Source: Mesorhizobium sp. ORS 3359
GTDB taxonomy: Bacteria > Pseudomonadota > Alphaproteobacteria > Rhizobiales > Rhizobiaceae
DNA length: 59,507 bases
Assembly: GCA_000824845.1 (NCBI GenBank)
Contig: CCNC01000182.1
Coordinates: 1-59,507 of the forward strand
Direction of reading: 5' to 3'
Every line of letters begins with the position of its first letter. Positions within the stretch are counted from its first letter, which is position 1. The notes under the pieces are model-generated. The model saw only the letters and a program-made list of their open reading frames with translations. It made no database searches and had not been told where the DNA came from. Below, piece after piece: positions 44,345 to 52,682 of this stretch. Made by a program: the position numbers and the translations under genes.

Positions 44345-44500
44345 TTGGTCGGTTCGAGAGATGGGGGCATCACTCGAAATGGCCGGGCTCAGGCAGCTAC
44401 CGCGTCCGAACCATTTGTCCGGATGCGGCGGACCAGCCGTTGCCTCCCAGGAAGACGGTCCGCAATTGAAACGGCGTCCGGGCGAACCGGACGCCGTTTT
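44345..44500 (+). ncRNA. abcR2: AbcR2-like trans-acting small RNA
   Basis: A transcript of up to about 155 nucleotides ending in the terminator AACGGCGTCCGG-GCGAA-CCGGACGCCGTT plus TTTT (44470-44500). The region before it contains GTTGCCTCCCAGGAAG, again the CTCCC anti-Shine-Dalgarno motif. A -10 like CATAGG at 44333-44338 has no good -35, consistent with activator dependence. Second of two tandem copies; the 5' end is estimated. Confidence 0.65.
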
Positions 44501-44540
44501 CATATCTTCAGCGGACAGCCCGTCGGGCACTCCGATCTGC

Positions 44541-44579
44541 AGTGCGGTTCACCGTTTCACGGAAACGGCGAACCGCACT
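44541..44579. repeat. long perfect-type hairpin without U-tract
   Basis: AGTGCGGTTC-A-CCGTTTC, loop ACG, GAAACGG-C-GAACCGCACT: an 18-base stem with a single A/C mismatch, between the second small RNA and the end of the EF-G-like gene. Neither strand has a T-run after it. Possibly a processing or Rho-independent-like structure for convergent transcripts. Confidence 0.75.
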
Positions 44580-44612
44580 CCCAGAACCCTGCACACTTCT
44601 GGGCGACATGCA

Positions 44613-46661
44613 TCAGGCGGCTTTGCCGTTGGCGTTCATCGCCTCGTCGGCGAGCCGGCCGGTGAGCTCGGCCATGTGGTCGAAAGCGGCCCTGTAGCTG
44701 GCGACGCCGGCGGTCGCCGAGCGCAGCTCGATGATCAGGTCACCGATTTCGGCCTGCGGCATGGTCGCCTCGACGACGTCCCAGCCCGGCCAGTCGGGCC
44801 GCGCGTCATAGCCGAGGATTTGGCCGCGCCGCTGCGGGATCAGCGCGATGATCTTCGACGTCGCGTCGGAAGGCGTGACGATCTCGACCTTCATCACCGG
44901 CTCCAGCAGGACCGGCGAGCAGGCGGCCATGCCTTCCTTCATCGCGAGCTTGGCCGCCATCTGGAAGGCCATGTCCGAGGAGTCGACCGCATGGTAGGAG
45001 CCGTCCGACAGGTTGACGGCGACGTCGACGACCGGGAAGCCGAGCGGGCCGGTCTTCAGATAGTCGCGGATGCCGGTCTCGACCGACTGGATGTAAGTCT
45101 TCGGCACCACGCCGCCGGTGATGGTGTCGGTGAATTGGAAGCCGGAGCCGCGCGGCAGCGGCTTGATCTCGATCACCACATCGCCGAACTGGCCGTGGCC
45201 GCCGGACTGCTTCTTATGGCGGCCGCGCTGCTGCGCCGATTTGCGGATCGTCTCGCGGTAGGGCACCGCCGGGGCATGGCCCTCGATCGGAATCTGGTTC
45301 TTGCCCTCAAGGCGCTCGCGCACCACGCGCAGATGCATCTCGCCGTGGCCTGACAGAACGGTCTCGGCCGAATCCTGATTGTGACGCAGGCTGAGCGAAG
45401 GATCCTCCTCGGCCAGCCGCTGGATCGCGGCCGACATCTTGACCTCGTCCTTGCGCTCCTTGGGGCGAAGCGCGAAGGCGAAGACGGGCTGTGGCGGCTC
45501 CAATGTGACCAATGGCCGAATGCCGCCCTTGGCCGAACTCAGCGTCTGGCCGGTCTTGACGTTGTCGAGCTTGCCGAGCGCGACGGTGTCGCCCGCCTTG
45601 GCCGATGTCTGCTTGATCTGGTCCTTGCCGAGCATCCTGTAGATGCCGGAGACCTTCGTCGTGTCGCCGTTGGAAAGGAAAAGCTCGGCCGCGTCGGCCA
45701 GTTGGCCTGAAAGCACGCGCGATACCGAAAGCTTACCGCCATGCGCCGTGTGGATGGTCTTCATCACCTGCACCACCGTCTGGCTTTCCGGCGCGCCAAG
45801 GCGCTTCCTCGTCGCCTCGACATCCGGCGCGTCGTGGCGAATGGCCTTCAACAGGCGCAGCACGCCGTTGCCCTTCTCAGCCGTGCCGATCAGCACCGGC
45901 GTCACCGCCCCGGCGCGCAGGTCAGCCGAGAGGTCGTCGAAGATTGCGTCCTTCGGCGGCTCGATCTCTTCCAGCAATTGCTCCATCAGGTGATCGTCGT
46001 GATCGGCTAATGTCTCCAGCATGGAGAAACGCGCTTCCAGCTCGCGCGCCTTGTCGTCGTTCGGGATCTCGGCGACCTGGCTTTCGGCGTATTCGCGATA
46101 GATGTAGGCGCGTTCCAGCGCCAGATCGATCGAGCCGATGACGATGCCGTCCTTGCGCACCGGAATCTGGCGTAAGAGCAGCGGTACCGAACTTGCCGGC
46201 TGCAGCATCTTCAGCGTCTCGCGCACGCCCGCGATCGCCTTGTCGACCTTGTTCAGAAACAGGATGCGCGGAATGGCGAGATCGTCGAGCTTGCGCATGA
46301 TCAGCTGCAGCGCCGGGATCTTCTTCTCGTCGGCCTCGGCGACGACGACCGCAAGGTCGCAAGCGGCAAGCACGGGTTCGGCCTCGAAGGCGAATTCGAT
46401 GGAGCCGGGGCAATCGACGAAGGTGATCTGCTCGCCCATGAAATCGGTGGTGGCGAAGGTCGCCTCGACGCTCATGGCGTGGGCGCGGGCTTCGGGCGAA
46501 TGATCGGAGACGGTGTTGCCCGATGAAACGGGTGACTGGCGGGGAATGGCGCCCGTGCGGGCGAGGATTGCTTCGAGAAGTGTCGTCTTACCGCTTGCAA
46601 AGGGACCGACTATGGCGATGCATTTCGGTCCCGTGCGTCGTCCTCCGGCGCGAGTACCCAT
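44613..46661 (-). CDS. divergent elongation factor G-like GTPase
   Basis: A 682-residue EF-G paralogue. G1 is IVGPFASGKTTLLEA (canonical GHVDAGKTT altered), G3 reads DCPGSIEF where EF-G has DTPGH, G4 is FLNKVDK. The later domains are recognisable: LSGHGEMHLRVV (domain III), GRHKKQSGGHGQFGDV (domain IV loop) and ETGIRDYLKTGPLGFPVVDV. The catalytic His and the usual RGITI switch I (AHAMSV here) are missing, so it is unlikely to act as a normal translocase; a recycling, regulatory or ribosome-protection role is possible. No str operon genes are nearby. Confidence 0.9.
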   Translation of the reverse strand: MGTRAGGRRTGPKCIAIVGPFASGKTTLLEAILARTGAIPRQSPVSSGNTVSDHSPEARAHAMSVEATFATTDFMGEQITFVDCPGSIEFAFEAEPVLAACDLAVVVAEADEKKIPALQLIMRKLDDLAIPRILFLNKVDKAIAGVRETLKMLQPASSVPLLLRQIPVRKDGIVIGSIDLALERAYIYREYAESQVAEIPNDDKARELEARFSMLETLADHDDHLMEQLLEEIEPPKDAIFDDLSADLRAGAVTPVLIGTAEKGNGVLRLLKAIRHDAPDVEATRKRLGAPESQTVVQVMKTIHTAHGGKLSVSRVLSGQLADAAELFLSNGDTTKVSGIYRMLGKDQIKQTSAKAGDTVALGKLDNVKTGQTLSSAKGGIRPLVTLEPPQPVFAFALRPKERKDEVKMSAAIQRLAEEDPSLSLRHNQDSAETVLSGHGEMHLRVVRERLEGKNQIPIEGHAPAVPYRETIRKSAQQRGRHKKQSGGHGQFGDVVIEIKPLPRGSGFQFTDTITGGVVPKTYIQSVETGIRDYLKTGPLGFPVVDVAVNLSDGSYHAVDSSDMAFQMAAKLAMKEGMAACSPVLLEPVMKVEIVTPSDATSKIIALIPQRRGQILGYDARPDWPGWDVVEATMPQAEIGDLIIELRSATAGVASYRAAFDHMAELTGRLADEAMNANGKAA

Positions 46662-47028
46662 GGCTGACCTCCACTCAGGCGTTTCCCAAGAGAGCGATCA
46701 GCAAAAGTGGAAACCGGTTTTTGCGTCCGATCGCACCCTGTGCAGAGCGGCGGCCGGCCTGTTCGGCCGTCGCGGGCGGGGTCTATCCACCCCTTCCCAA
46801 GACCATCGTCACACGGGTTCGCCGGGAGGGCAAGAAAAATAGGATTTTCGCCGGCTTGGGTTTGTCAGGCCGTGAGGGCGAGCGGCTCGCGGCCGGCGAC
46901 ACACAACCGGAGCTGCCGCGCCGGCAACATCCCAAAGCCGTTGCAATGGCCTCTCCGCAGGAGGAGACTGCTCCACGAGAGGCCGAGCGCGGCCCCTTGT
47001 CCGACCAACGAGTTCGAGGATCTGAACG
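46662..47028. other. 367-base intergenic region between EF-G-like and cupin genes
   Basis: Divergent promoter region. I see no gene. It contains an inverted repeat GGCCTCTC (46948) / GAGAGGCC (46977) about 45 bases before the cupin ATG, which may be a leader hairpin, and no recognisable consensus promoter. Confidence 0.4.
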
Positions 47029-47424
47029 ATGAAGATCATTGCGTGCGGCAGCGTGCCGACGATCATCGCGCCGGAGGCCTATTTCACCGGGCGGGTGCTG
47101 CAGACGCCGATCATCGAGAAAGAAGCGCCGGCGCGGCTGAGGGCGACGCTGGTCAGTTTCGAGCCCGGCGCGCGCACTTACTGGCATACGCATCCGCTTG
47201 GGCAGACGCTCTATGTCACGACTGGCGCCGGACTTGCCCAGACCTGGGGCGAGCCGGTCCAGACGATCAGGGCAGGGGACGTCATCTCCTTCGCGCCGGG
47301 CGAGAAGCACTGGCATGGCGCCGGATGGAAAACCGCCATGACCCATATCGCCATGCAGGAGGCCATGGACGGCGTCCATGCGGAGTGGCTGGAAGCGGTG
47401 ACGCCGGAGCAATATGGCGGCTAG
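47029..47424 (+). CDS. cupin domain protein
   Basis: A 131-residue single-cupin protein. Motif 1 is GARTYWHTHPLGQTLYVTTG (near 46-65), with His-His-Gln/Thr metal ligands, and motif 2 is GDVISFAPGEKHWHG near 84-98 with the second His. Small metal-binding cupins of this type include quercetinase-like or sensor proteins; no substrate is assigned. Divergent from the EF-G-like gene, convergent with aatA. Confidence 0.9.
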   Translation: MKIIACGSVPTIIAPEAYFTGRVLQTPIIEKEAPARLRATLVSFEPGARTYWHTHPLGQTLYVTTGAGLAQTWGEPVQTIRAGDVISFAPGEKHWHGAGWKTAMTHIAMQEAMDGVHAEWLEAVTPEQYGG

Positions 47425-47435
47425 GGCGAACCCGA

Positions 47436-47463
47436 CAAAAAACCCGGCGTGACGCCGGGTTAT
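47436..47463. terminator. bidirectional terminator between cupin and aatA
   Basis: AACCCGGCG-TGA-CGCCGGGTT (47441-47461). On the minus strand the stem is followed by TTTTTT, a good terminator for aatA; on the plus strand only TTATT follows. Confidence 0.8.
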
Positions 47464-47488
47464 TCGCGTTCGGCGCTGCTTGCGCCGT

Positions 47489-48691
47489 TCAGGTCAATGA
47501 CGCGGTGAAGCGCTGGATGCGCGTGCAGGCTTCCTCCAGCAAGGTTTCCGACGTGGCGTAGGAGATGCGGAAATTCGGACCGAGGCCAAAGGCCGAGCCG
47601 AACACTACCGCCACACCTTCGGCGTCGAGCAGTTCCGAGCAGAAGGCTTCGTCGGTGTCGATCACCTTGCCGGACTTCGTCTTCCTGCCGATCAGCTCAG
47701 CGCAAGACGGATAGACGTAGAAGGCGCCTTCGGGCGAGGGGCAGGAGATGCCGCGCGCCTGGTTGAGCATCGAGACGACGAGGTCGCGCCGGCCCTGGAA
47801 GATCGCCTTGTTCTTCGCGATGAAATCCTGCGGGCCGTTGAGCGCCTCGACGGAAGCCCATTGCGCGATGGTGCAGGCACCCGAGGTCTGCTGGCCCTGG
47901 ATCATGTCCATCGCCTTGATCAGCGGCACCGGGCCGGCGGCGTAGCCGATGCGCCAGCCGGTCATGGCATAGGCTTTCGACACGCCGTTCATCGTCAGCG
48001 TGCGCTCGTAGAGGTTCGGCTCGACCTCGGCGATGGTCTTGAAGACGAAGTCGCCATAGGTCAGATGCTCATACATGTCGTCGGTCAGCGTCCAGACATG
48101 CGGATGCTTGAGCAGAACATCGGCCAGCGCCCGCAGTTCGGCCTCCGTGTAGGCGGCGCCCGACGGGTTGGACGGCGAGTTCATCAGCAGCCATTTAGTC
48201 TTCGGCGTGATCGCCTTTTCCAGCACCTCGGCCGTGAGCTTGAAGCCGTTGTCGATCGAGGTGTCGGCGAAGACCGACGTGCCGCCGCAGATCGCCACCA
48301 TTTCGGGGTAGCTCACCCAGTAAGGGCGGGGAATGATGACCTCGTCGCCGGGGTTCAGCGTCGCCATGAAGGCGTTGAACAGGATCTGCTTGCCGCCGGT
48401 GCCGACAATGGTCTGCTCCGGTCGGTAATCGAGATTGTTCTCGCGCTTGAATTTTTTCGCGATCGCCTCGCGCAGCGGCACGATGCCCGATACCGGCGGG
48501 TACTTGGTCTCGCCGCGGCGGATCGCCTCGATCGCCGCGTTCTTGATGTTGTCGGGCGTATCGAAGTCCGGCTCGCCGGCGCCCAGGCCGATCACGTCAC
48601 GGCCGGCATTTTTCAGCTCGCGCGCTTTCTGCGTCACCGCGATTGTCGCGGAAGGCTTAACGCGGGAAAGGGCGTCGGCGAGAAAGGCCAT
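47489..48691 (-). CDS. aatA: aspartate aminotransferase
   Basis: PLP enzyme of 400 residues interconverting aspartate/2-oxoglutarate with oxaloacetate/glutamate, subgroup I-gamma as in rhizobial AatA. The N-terminus is LSRVKPSATIAVTQKARELK; the PLP Lys is in NGVSKAYAMTGWRIGY near 235-250; PRPYWVSYPEMV and MNSPSNPSGAAY contribute to cofactor and substrate binding. The ATG at 48691 follows CTAGGAGAC and is preferred to the longer frame at 48742. Confidence 0.95.
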   Translation of the reverse strand: MAFLADALSRVKPSATIAVTQKARELKNAGRDVIGLGAGEPDFDTPDNIKNAAIEAIRRGETKYPPVSGIVPLREAIAKKFKRENNLDYRPEQTIVGTGGKQILFNAFMATLNPGDEVIIPRPYWVSYPEMVAICGGTSVFADTSIDNGFKLTAEVLEKAITPKTKWLLMNSPSNPSGAAYTEAELRALADVLLKHPHVWTLTDDMYEHLTYGDFVFKTIAEVEPNLYERTLTMNGVSKAYAMTGWRIGYAAGPVPLIKAMDMIQGQQTSGACTIAQWASVEALNGPQDFIAKNKAIFQGRRDLVVSMLNQARGISCPSPEGAFYVYPSCAELIGRKTKSGKVIDTDEAFCSELLDAEGVAVVFGSAFGLGPNFRISYATSETLLEEACTRIQRFTASLT

Positions 48692-48908
48692 GACAAAAAG
48701 TCTCCTAGGGAAGCGGCCAGGAGCGGCCGCGGCGCCTCTCATGTCGCATCATGGCGCGGAGCGCAAGCATTGTGCGATGAGCCAGAGGTCAAGGAGGCGT
48801 GACCAAAGTCAGCCTGCGTGAGCGGCAACGCTAAATTCATCAACGGCCGGTAAACCCTTGACTGGCAGGATCGCAGATCGGATTGCGCCAATTCGCGGAG
48901 CGAGAACC

Positions 48909-49799
48909 TTGTCGCGCAGCATCGGGCTTGCCCACATCATCCGTCATGACGACGGCACCTCGACCGGTGTCTGGGGCATCTATACGCTGCAAAGCGCGTT
49001 CCAGCCGATCTTCGCCTTCAAGGAGGGCAAGCTTTCGGTCGCCGCCTTCGAGGGGCTGATCCGGCCATTCCGCCACGGCGAGCAGCAGTCGCCGGCGGCG
49101 TTCTTCGGCACCTGCCCGGCGGCCGACCGGCTGCATATCGAGGGGCTGACGCGCACGCTGCATCTTCTGAACGCCGGTGCCTGCCTGCCGCAGGAGGCGT
49201 CCATCTTCATCAATTTCGACCCGTCGGTCTTCACCGATCGCGGCATCGCCGACAAGGCATTGCGCGATATGCGGCTGGTGCTGCACGAAGCCGGCATCGA
49301 TCCGCGCCGCATCGTCTGCGAGGTTACCGAGCAGAAGTCGGCCTCGCAGGAAGCGCTGTACGATTTTGTCGAGGCGCTGAGGGCCAATGGCTTCCGCATC
49401 GCGGTGGACGACTATGGCGCCGATGAATCCGACATCCACCGGATCCAGGAACTGAAGCCCGACATCGTCAAGTTCGATGCCCAGTGGATCACGCATCTGA
49501 TGGAGTCCGGCGCCGGCTTCGCGTTGCTGACGGCGATGGTGCAGGGCTTCGAAACCCAGGGCATCCACACCGTCTTCGAAGGTCTCGAGGAAGGCTGGCA
49601 ACTGGAGCTTGCCGAGAAAGCCGGCGCTTCCATGGTGCAAGGCTATGTGCTTGCCCGACCCGAACTTGCTCCCACCAGCTTTCGCGTCTTCGCGCAGCCT
49701 CCGGCTGACGAGAGCACGGTGTCGGCTGCCGCAAGCCCTGCGGCTTCGGCGAAGCGGTCGCGGCCGGCAAGGGTATTCGGGCGCAAGGTCGCGCCATGA
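48909..49799 (+). CDS. EAL domain protein (c-di-GMP phosphodiesterase-like)
   Basis: About 296 residues of EAL domain without sensor or GGDEF part. Motifs: FEGLIRP (EAL position), IFINFDPS, CEVTEQK, VDDYGADESD (DDFG position), IVKFDAQW and VFEGLEE. Acidic metal ligands are kept, so hydrolysis of c-di-GMP is possible, but EGL and DDYG are departures. There is no ATG; TTG at 48909 after GGAGCGAG is chosen over TTG at 48858 because it gives an N-terminus like that of the next gene. The end overlaps the next EAL gene by four bases. Confidence 0.87.
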   Translation: MSRSIGLAHIIRHDDGTSTGVWGIYTLQSAFQPIFAFKEGKLSVAAFEGLIRPFRHGEQQSPAAFFGTCPAADRLHIEGLTRTLHLLNAGACLPQEASIFINFDPSVFTDRGIADKALRDMRLVLHEAGIDPRRIVCEVTEQKSASQEALYDFVEALRANGFRIAVDDYGADESDIHRIQELKPDIVKFDAQWITHLMESGAGFALLTAMVQGFETQGIHTVFEGLEEGWQLELAEKAGASMVQGYVLARPELAPTSFRVFAQPPADESTVSAAASPAASAKRSRPARVFGRKVAP

Positions 49800-50656
49800 A
49801 CGAGAGCCAGGAGAGGCGGCGCAATGTCGCCAAGGCGATCTTTGCCGACGAGATCGGTCTTCAGTTCGGCATTTATGGCGAATTCCGTCTGTGGAGCGCC
49901 TATCAGCCGATCTTCGCGCCGGAGGACAGGATGCTCAGGGCGGTCGCCGTCGAGGGGCTGATCGAGCCGCGCCGCGTCGCCGAGCCGGTGGCCCCGTCGA
50001 TCTTCTTCGGCAGCGTTCCCGCATCCGACCGGCTGTTTGTCGAAACGATGTGCCGGATGCTGCATCTCGGCAATTACCGCAACATCGGCCTCGAAGGGCT
50101 CACGCTGTTCTTCAACTACAATCCGATGATCAATGATCATCTCGGTCGGGCGCTGGCCGAAATCCGGCTCATGACCAGGCATCTCGGCGATTTCGAGCTG
50201 GAGCCGGGCCTGCTGGTCTGCGAGATCACCGAACAAGCCGCCGACGATCACGTTCTTGCCAGCCTGGTGCGCGAAATGCGGCGCGACGGCATCCGTATCG
50301 CCATCGACGATTTCGGCACCGGCCATTCCACCGAGGCGCGCATCAATCTGCTCGCGCCCGACATCGTTAAGATCGACGGCGCCTGGTTCGGCGCGCTCTG
50401 CCGCCATGCCGCCGCCGAGCGCTTCTTCCGGCCACTGGCGGGCATGCTGCAAGAGCGCGGCGCCAAAGTCCTGGTCGAGGGCATCGAGAACGCCCAGCAC
50501 TTGCGCGTCGCGCTCGAGGGCGGCGCCGACCTGCTGCAGGGTTTCCATCTCGCCCGCCCGGCGCTCGCAGGCACGATCTTCAAGGACGAGCCGCTTTCCG
50601 TCGACGCCCTGCTCGACGCCGGCAACAAGGTTGTGCCCCTGCACCAGCAACGTTGA
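49796..50656 (+). CDS. EAL domain protein, second of a coupled pair
   Basis: A 286-residue EAL-only protein. Motifs: VEGLIEP, LFFNYNPM, CEITEQAADDH, IDDFGTGHSTEARINLL, IVKIDGAWF and LVEGIENAQHL, which keep the metal ligands and the general base Lys of active EAL phosphodiesterases (EGL replaces EAL). Translation is coupled to the preceding gene by ATGA. Both proteins are about a third identical by eye along their length; the pair may form a heterodimer or one may be regulatory. Confidence 0.9.
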   Translation: MNESQERRRNVAKAIFADEIGLQFGIYGEFRLWSAYQPIFAPEDRMLRAVAVEGLIEPRRVAEPVAPSIFFGSVPASDRLFVETMCRMLHLGNYRNIGLEGLTLFFNYNPMINDHLGRALAEIRLMTRHLGDFELEPGLLVCEITEQAADDHVLASLVREMRRDGIRIAIDDFGTGHSTEARINLLAPDIVKIDGAWFGALCRHAAAERFFRPLAGMLQERGAKVLVEGIENAQHLRVALEGGADLLQGFHLARPALAGTIFKDEPLSVDALLDAGNKVVPLHQQR

Positions 50657-50770
50657 TGCTTACGAAGACCTATCAGCGGCGCTGATGGTTTTTCGCAAAA
50701 ACAAATCACTGGATGCGACCTAGCCGCGCGCGTTAGAGCGTTCCCAGGAGACTCGGAGAGGGCAAGAGGC

Positions 50771-51382
50771 ATGATCCTTTACGACATGGCCGACAGCGGC
50801 AATTGCTACAAGCCGCGGCTGTTGATGGCGAAGCTCGGCATCCCCTTCACCCGGGTCGAGGTGAGCTCGCATACCGGCGAGACGCGCAAGCCCGACTACG
50901 TCGCCAAGAATCCGAACGCGATGGTGCCGATGCTGGAGCTCGACGACGGCAGGCGCATCGCCGAGAGCAACGCCATCCTGCTTTATCTCGCCGAGGGAAC
51001 GCGCTTCCTGCCGCCCGACAAATACGAACGCGCGCTGGCTTGCCAATGGCTGTTCTTCGAGCAATACAGCCACGAGCCCTACATCGCCGTGCGCAAGGCG
51101 CTTTTGACCTTTCCGGAACGGGCGAAGGACGCCACGCCGGAGCGGCTGGCGCTAACGCTGGAGCGCGGCAACAAGGCGCTGGGCGTCATGAACCAGCATC
51201 TGGGGCAGAACGCATTCTTCGCCGGCAACGCCTATAGCGTCGCCGACATCGCGCTCTACGCCTATACCCACACGGCCGAGAAGGGCGGCTTTCAGATCGA
51301 GGCCTATCCGGCGGTTGTGGAGTGGTTGAAGCGGGTGGAAGCCGACAAGGGGCATGTGCCGATCGAGTGGCTGCCCGACTGA
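50771..51382 (+). CDS. glutathione S-transferase family protein
   Basis: A 203-residue two-domain GST. The N-terminal thioredoxin-like domain has MADSGNCYKPRLLMAKLGI and NPNAMVPMLELDDGRRIAESNAIL, in which the VP and ES dipeptides bind the gamma-glutamyl part of glutathione; the helical C-terminal domain includes FFAGNAYSVADIALYAYTH. Substrate unknown. Stands alone after the EAL pair. Confidence 0.92.
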   Translation: MILYDMADSGNCYKPRLLMAKLGIPFTRVEVSSHTGETRKPDYVAKNPNAMVPMLELDDGRRIAESNAILLYLAEGTRFLPPDKYERALACQWLFFEQYSHEPYIAVRKALLTFPERAKDATPERLALTLERGNKALGVMNQHLGQNAFFAGNAYSVADIALYAYTHTAEKGGFQIEAYPAVVEWLKRVEADKGHVPIEWLPD

Positions 51383-51416
51383 AGCCGGCGATTGGCGAAA
51401 GCGTGGGTGACAGCGT

Positions 51417-51566
51417 CCTTCTCCCCGTGAACGGGGAGAAGATGGCGGCAGCCAGATGAGGGGCGGCGCCATCTTTTCTAAGTTGGTCAAAATGGGCAGT
51501 TCTGAAATGTCGGCGCTGCCCCTCATCGCCCTGCCGGGCACTTCTCCCCGTGAACGGGGAGAAGAA
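51417..51566. repeat. RIME-like element with two inverted arms
   Basis: TTCTCCCCGTGAACGGGGAGAA appears at 51419-51440 and again at 51542-51563, and the adjoining GATGAGGGGCGGCGCC / GGCGCTGCCCCTCATC segments pair with each other. This is the two-palindrome structure of rhizobial intergenic mosaic elements. With the terminator after it, it fills the 449-base gap between GST and cspA; 51614-51831 shows nothing further. Confidence 0.85.
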
Positions 51567-51586
51567 AGCAGCTCCAAAAATCCAGA

Positions 51587-51613
51587 CAACAAAAAAGGCG
51601 GGCATTGCCCGCC
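51587..51613 (-). terminator. intrinsic terminator on the minus strand, downstream of cspA
   Basis: GGCGGGC-ATT-GCCCGCC at 51597-51613 with an AAAAAA tract on its left, so the minus strand ends in a U-run. It is about 220 bases after the cspA stop and could end a long cspA transcript. Confidence 0.7.
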
Positions 51614-51831
51614 TTCCTATGCCGGTAGCCTGATCGGGAGCGTCCGGTCCGGGCTGGCAGCTATCTGCTGTTCCAGCTTGTCGGTCTTTCCGCTCCGGCG
51701 CGCTTATCGCGCGACCGTCAGTACATCCGTGACTTGCCGCGCGCCCCGAACCTTCGTCCGGCGCGCGCCTTACTTGCTCGCATTTCGCGGCGCTTGGCGG
51801 TTAAGCCTCGCGGCAAAATGCTTAAGCCAAA

Positions 51832-52044
51832 TCAGGCTGCCTTGCTTAGAGACCCAGCGGCGGACTTGCCGGTGCGGCGGTCCTGCTCGATCTCGAAGTT
51901 GATTTTCTGGCCTTCAGCCAGGCTCGTCATGCCAGCGCGCTCGACAGCGGAGATGTGGACGAAAACGTCCGCGCCGCCATTGTCAGGCTGGATGAAGCCG
52001 TAGCCCTTGGTGGCGTTGAACCACTTGACCGTACCAGTTGCCAT
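51832..52044 (-). CDS. cspA: cold shock protein CspA family
   Basis: A 70-residue single cold-shock domain protein, an RNA chaperone: GTVKWFNATKGYGFIQPD (RNP1, residues 4-21), DVFVHISAVERAG (RNP2, near 26-38). It has a 5' leader of about 125 nucleotides, typical of cold-inducible csp mRNAs. Confidence 0.95.
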   Translation of the reverse strand: MATGTVKWFNATKGYGFIQPDNGGADVFVHISAVERAGMTSLAEGQKINFEIEQDRRTGKSAAGSLSKAA

Positions 52045-52174
52045 ATAGAAAGTCCTTCACATTTGCTTTTGTTTGACCGGACCAACGTCCGGCCGGCGGT
52101 ATCGAAACTTTGGAGATAGACGTCAGCAAACGCGAAGATCGCGGCCCGATCGATCGGCCAAATTCAATGCACCG

Positions 52175-52203
52175 GATATAGGATAGTTTTTACAAGAAAA
52201 CAA
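52175..52203 (-). promoter_or_regulatory. promoter of cspA
   Basis: On the minus strand TTGTTT, a 17-base spacer and TATATC, giving a predicted start near 52168 and a leader of about 124 nucleotides before the cspA ATG. Confidence 0.55.
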
Positions 52204-52324
52204 GACGTTCGCTTGCGCGCTGACGGCATGCAGCCTCAGGCGTTTGGAAGCGGCGCACGGAAGTTTTGACACCGGTCACACGTTGTGGAGAGATGAAATG
52301 CTCGCCGTTCCAGGGAGGAGAACC

Positions 52325-52654
52325 GTGACAACCATTCTGCTTGCCGCCTGCTTCCTGCTGCTGGCCGCCGAGGCGCAGGCGGTGTCGCGCTATGATCCGA
52401 CGCGCATGAGCTGCGACCGGGTGCAGGCGACGATCGCCAGACAGGGCGCCGTCATTCTGCGCTATCAGTCGACGCGGGTGCCGGGGCTGCCGCTCTATGA
52501 TCGCTACGTGCGCGACGAGCGCTTCTGCAACGCGGGCGAGGTGAGGTCGCGAGCCTATGTGCCGAGCGCCGACACTAGGTCCTGCATGGTCTATGTCTGC
52601 AAGCGACCGGACTTCGATCGGCGTTTCCGCCGCCGGTTCCTGCACAACGACTGA
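52325..52654 (+). CDS. small exported protein of unknown function
   Basis: A 109-residue protein. GTG at 52325 follows GGGAGGAGAACC and begins exactly at a signal peptide (TTILLAACFLLLAAEAQA); the ATG at 52298 would add a non-signal leader. The mature part has MSCDRVQATIARQGAVILRY, RFCNAGEVRSRAY and SCMVYVCKR, with paired Cys that may form disulfides. Related small Cys-containing proteins are common in Rhizobiales but unnamed. Confidence 0.7.
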   Translation: MTTILLAACFLLLAAEAQAVSRYDPTRMSCDRVQATIARQGAVILRYQSTRVPGLPLYDRYVRDERFCNAGEVRSRAYVPSADTRSCMVYVCKRPDFDRRFRRRFLHND

Positions 52655-52682
52655 CAGCAGGTGAAGGGTCGGGGAGCGCCCC

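Noticed and set aside
51456..51902. Plus-strand frame opposite cspA and across the RIME-like element
   Set aside because: It is made of repeat and antisense cspA sequence and has no ribosome-binding site or domain.
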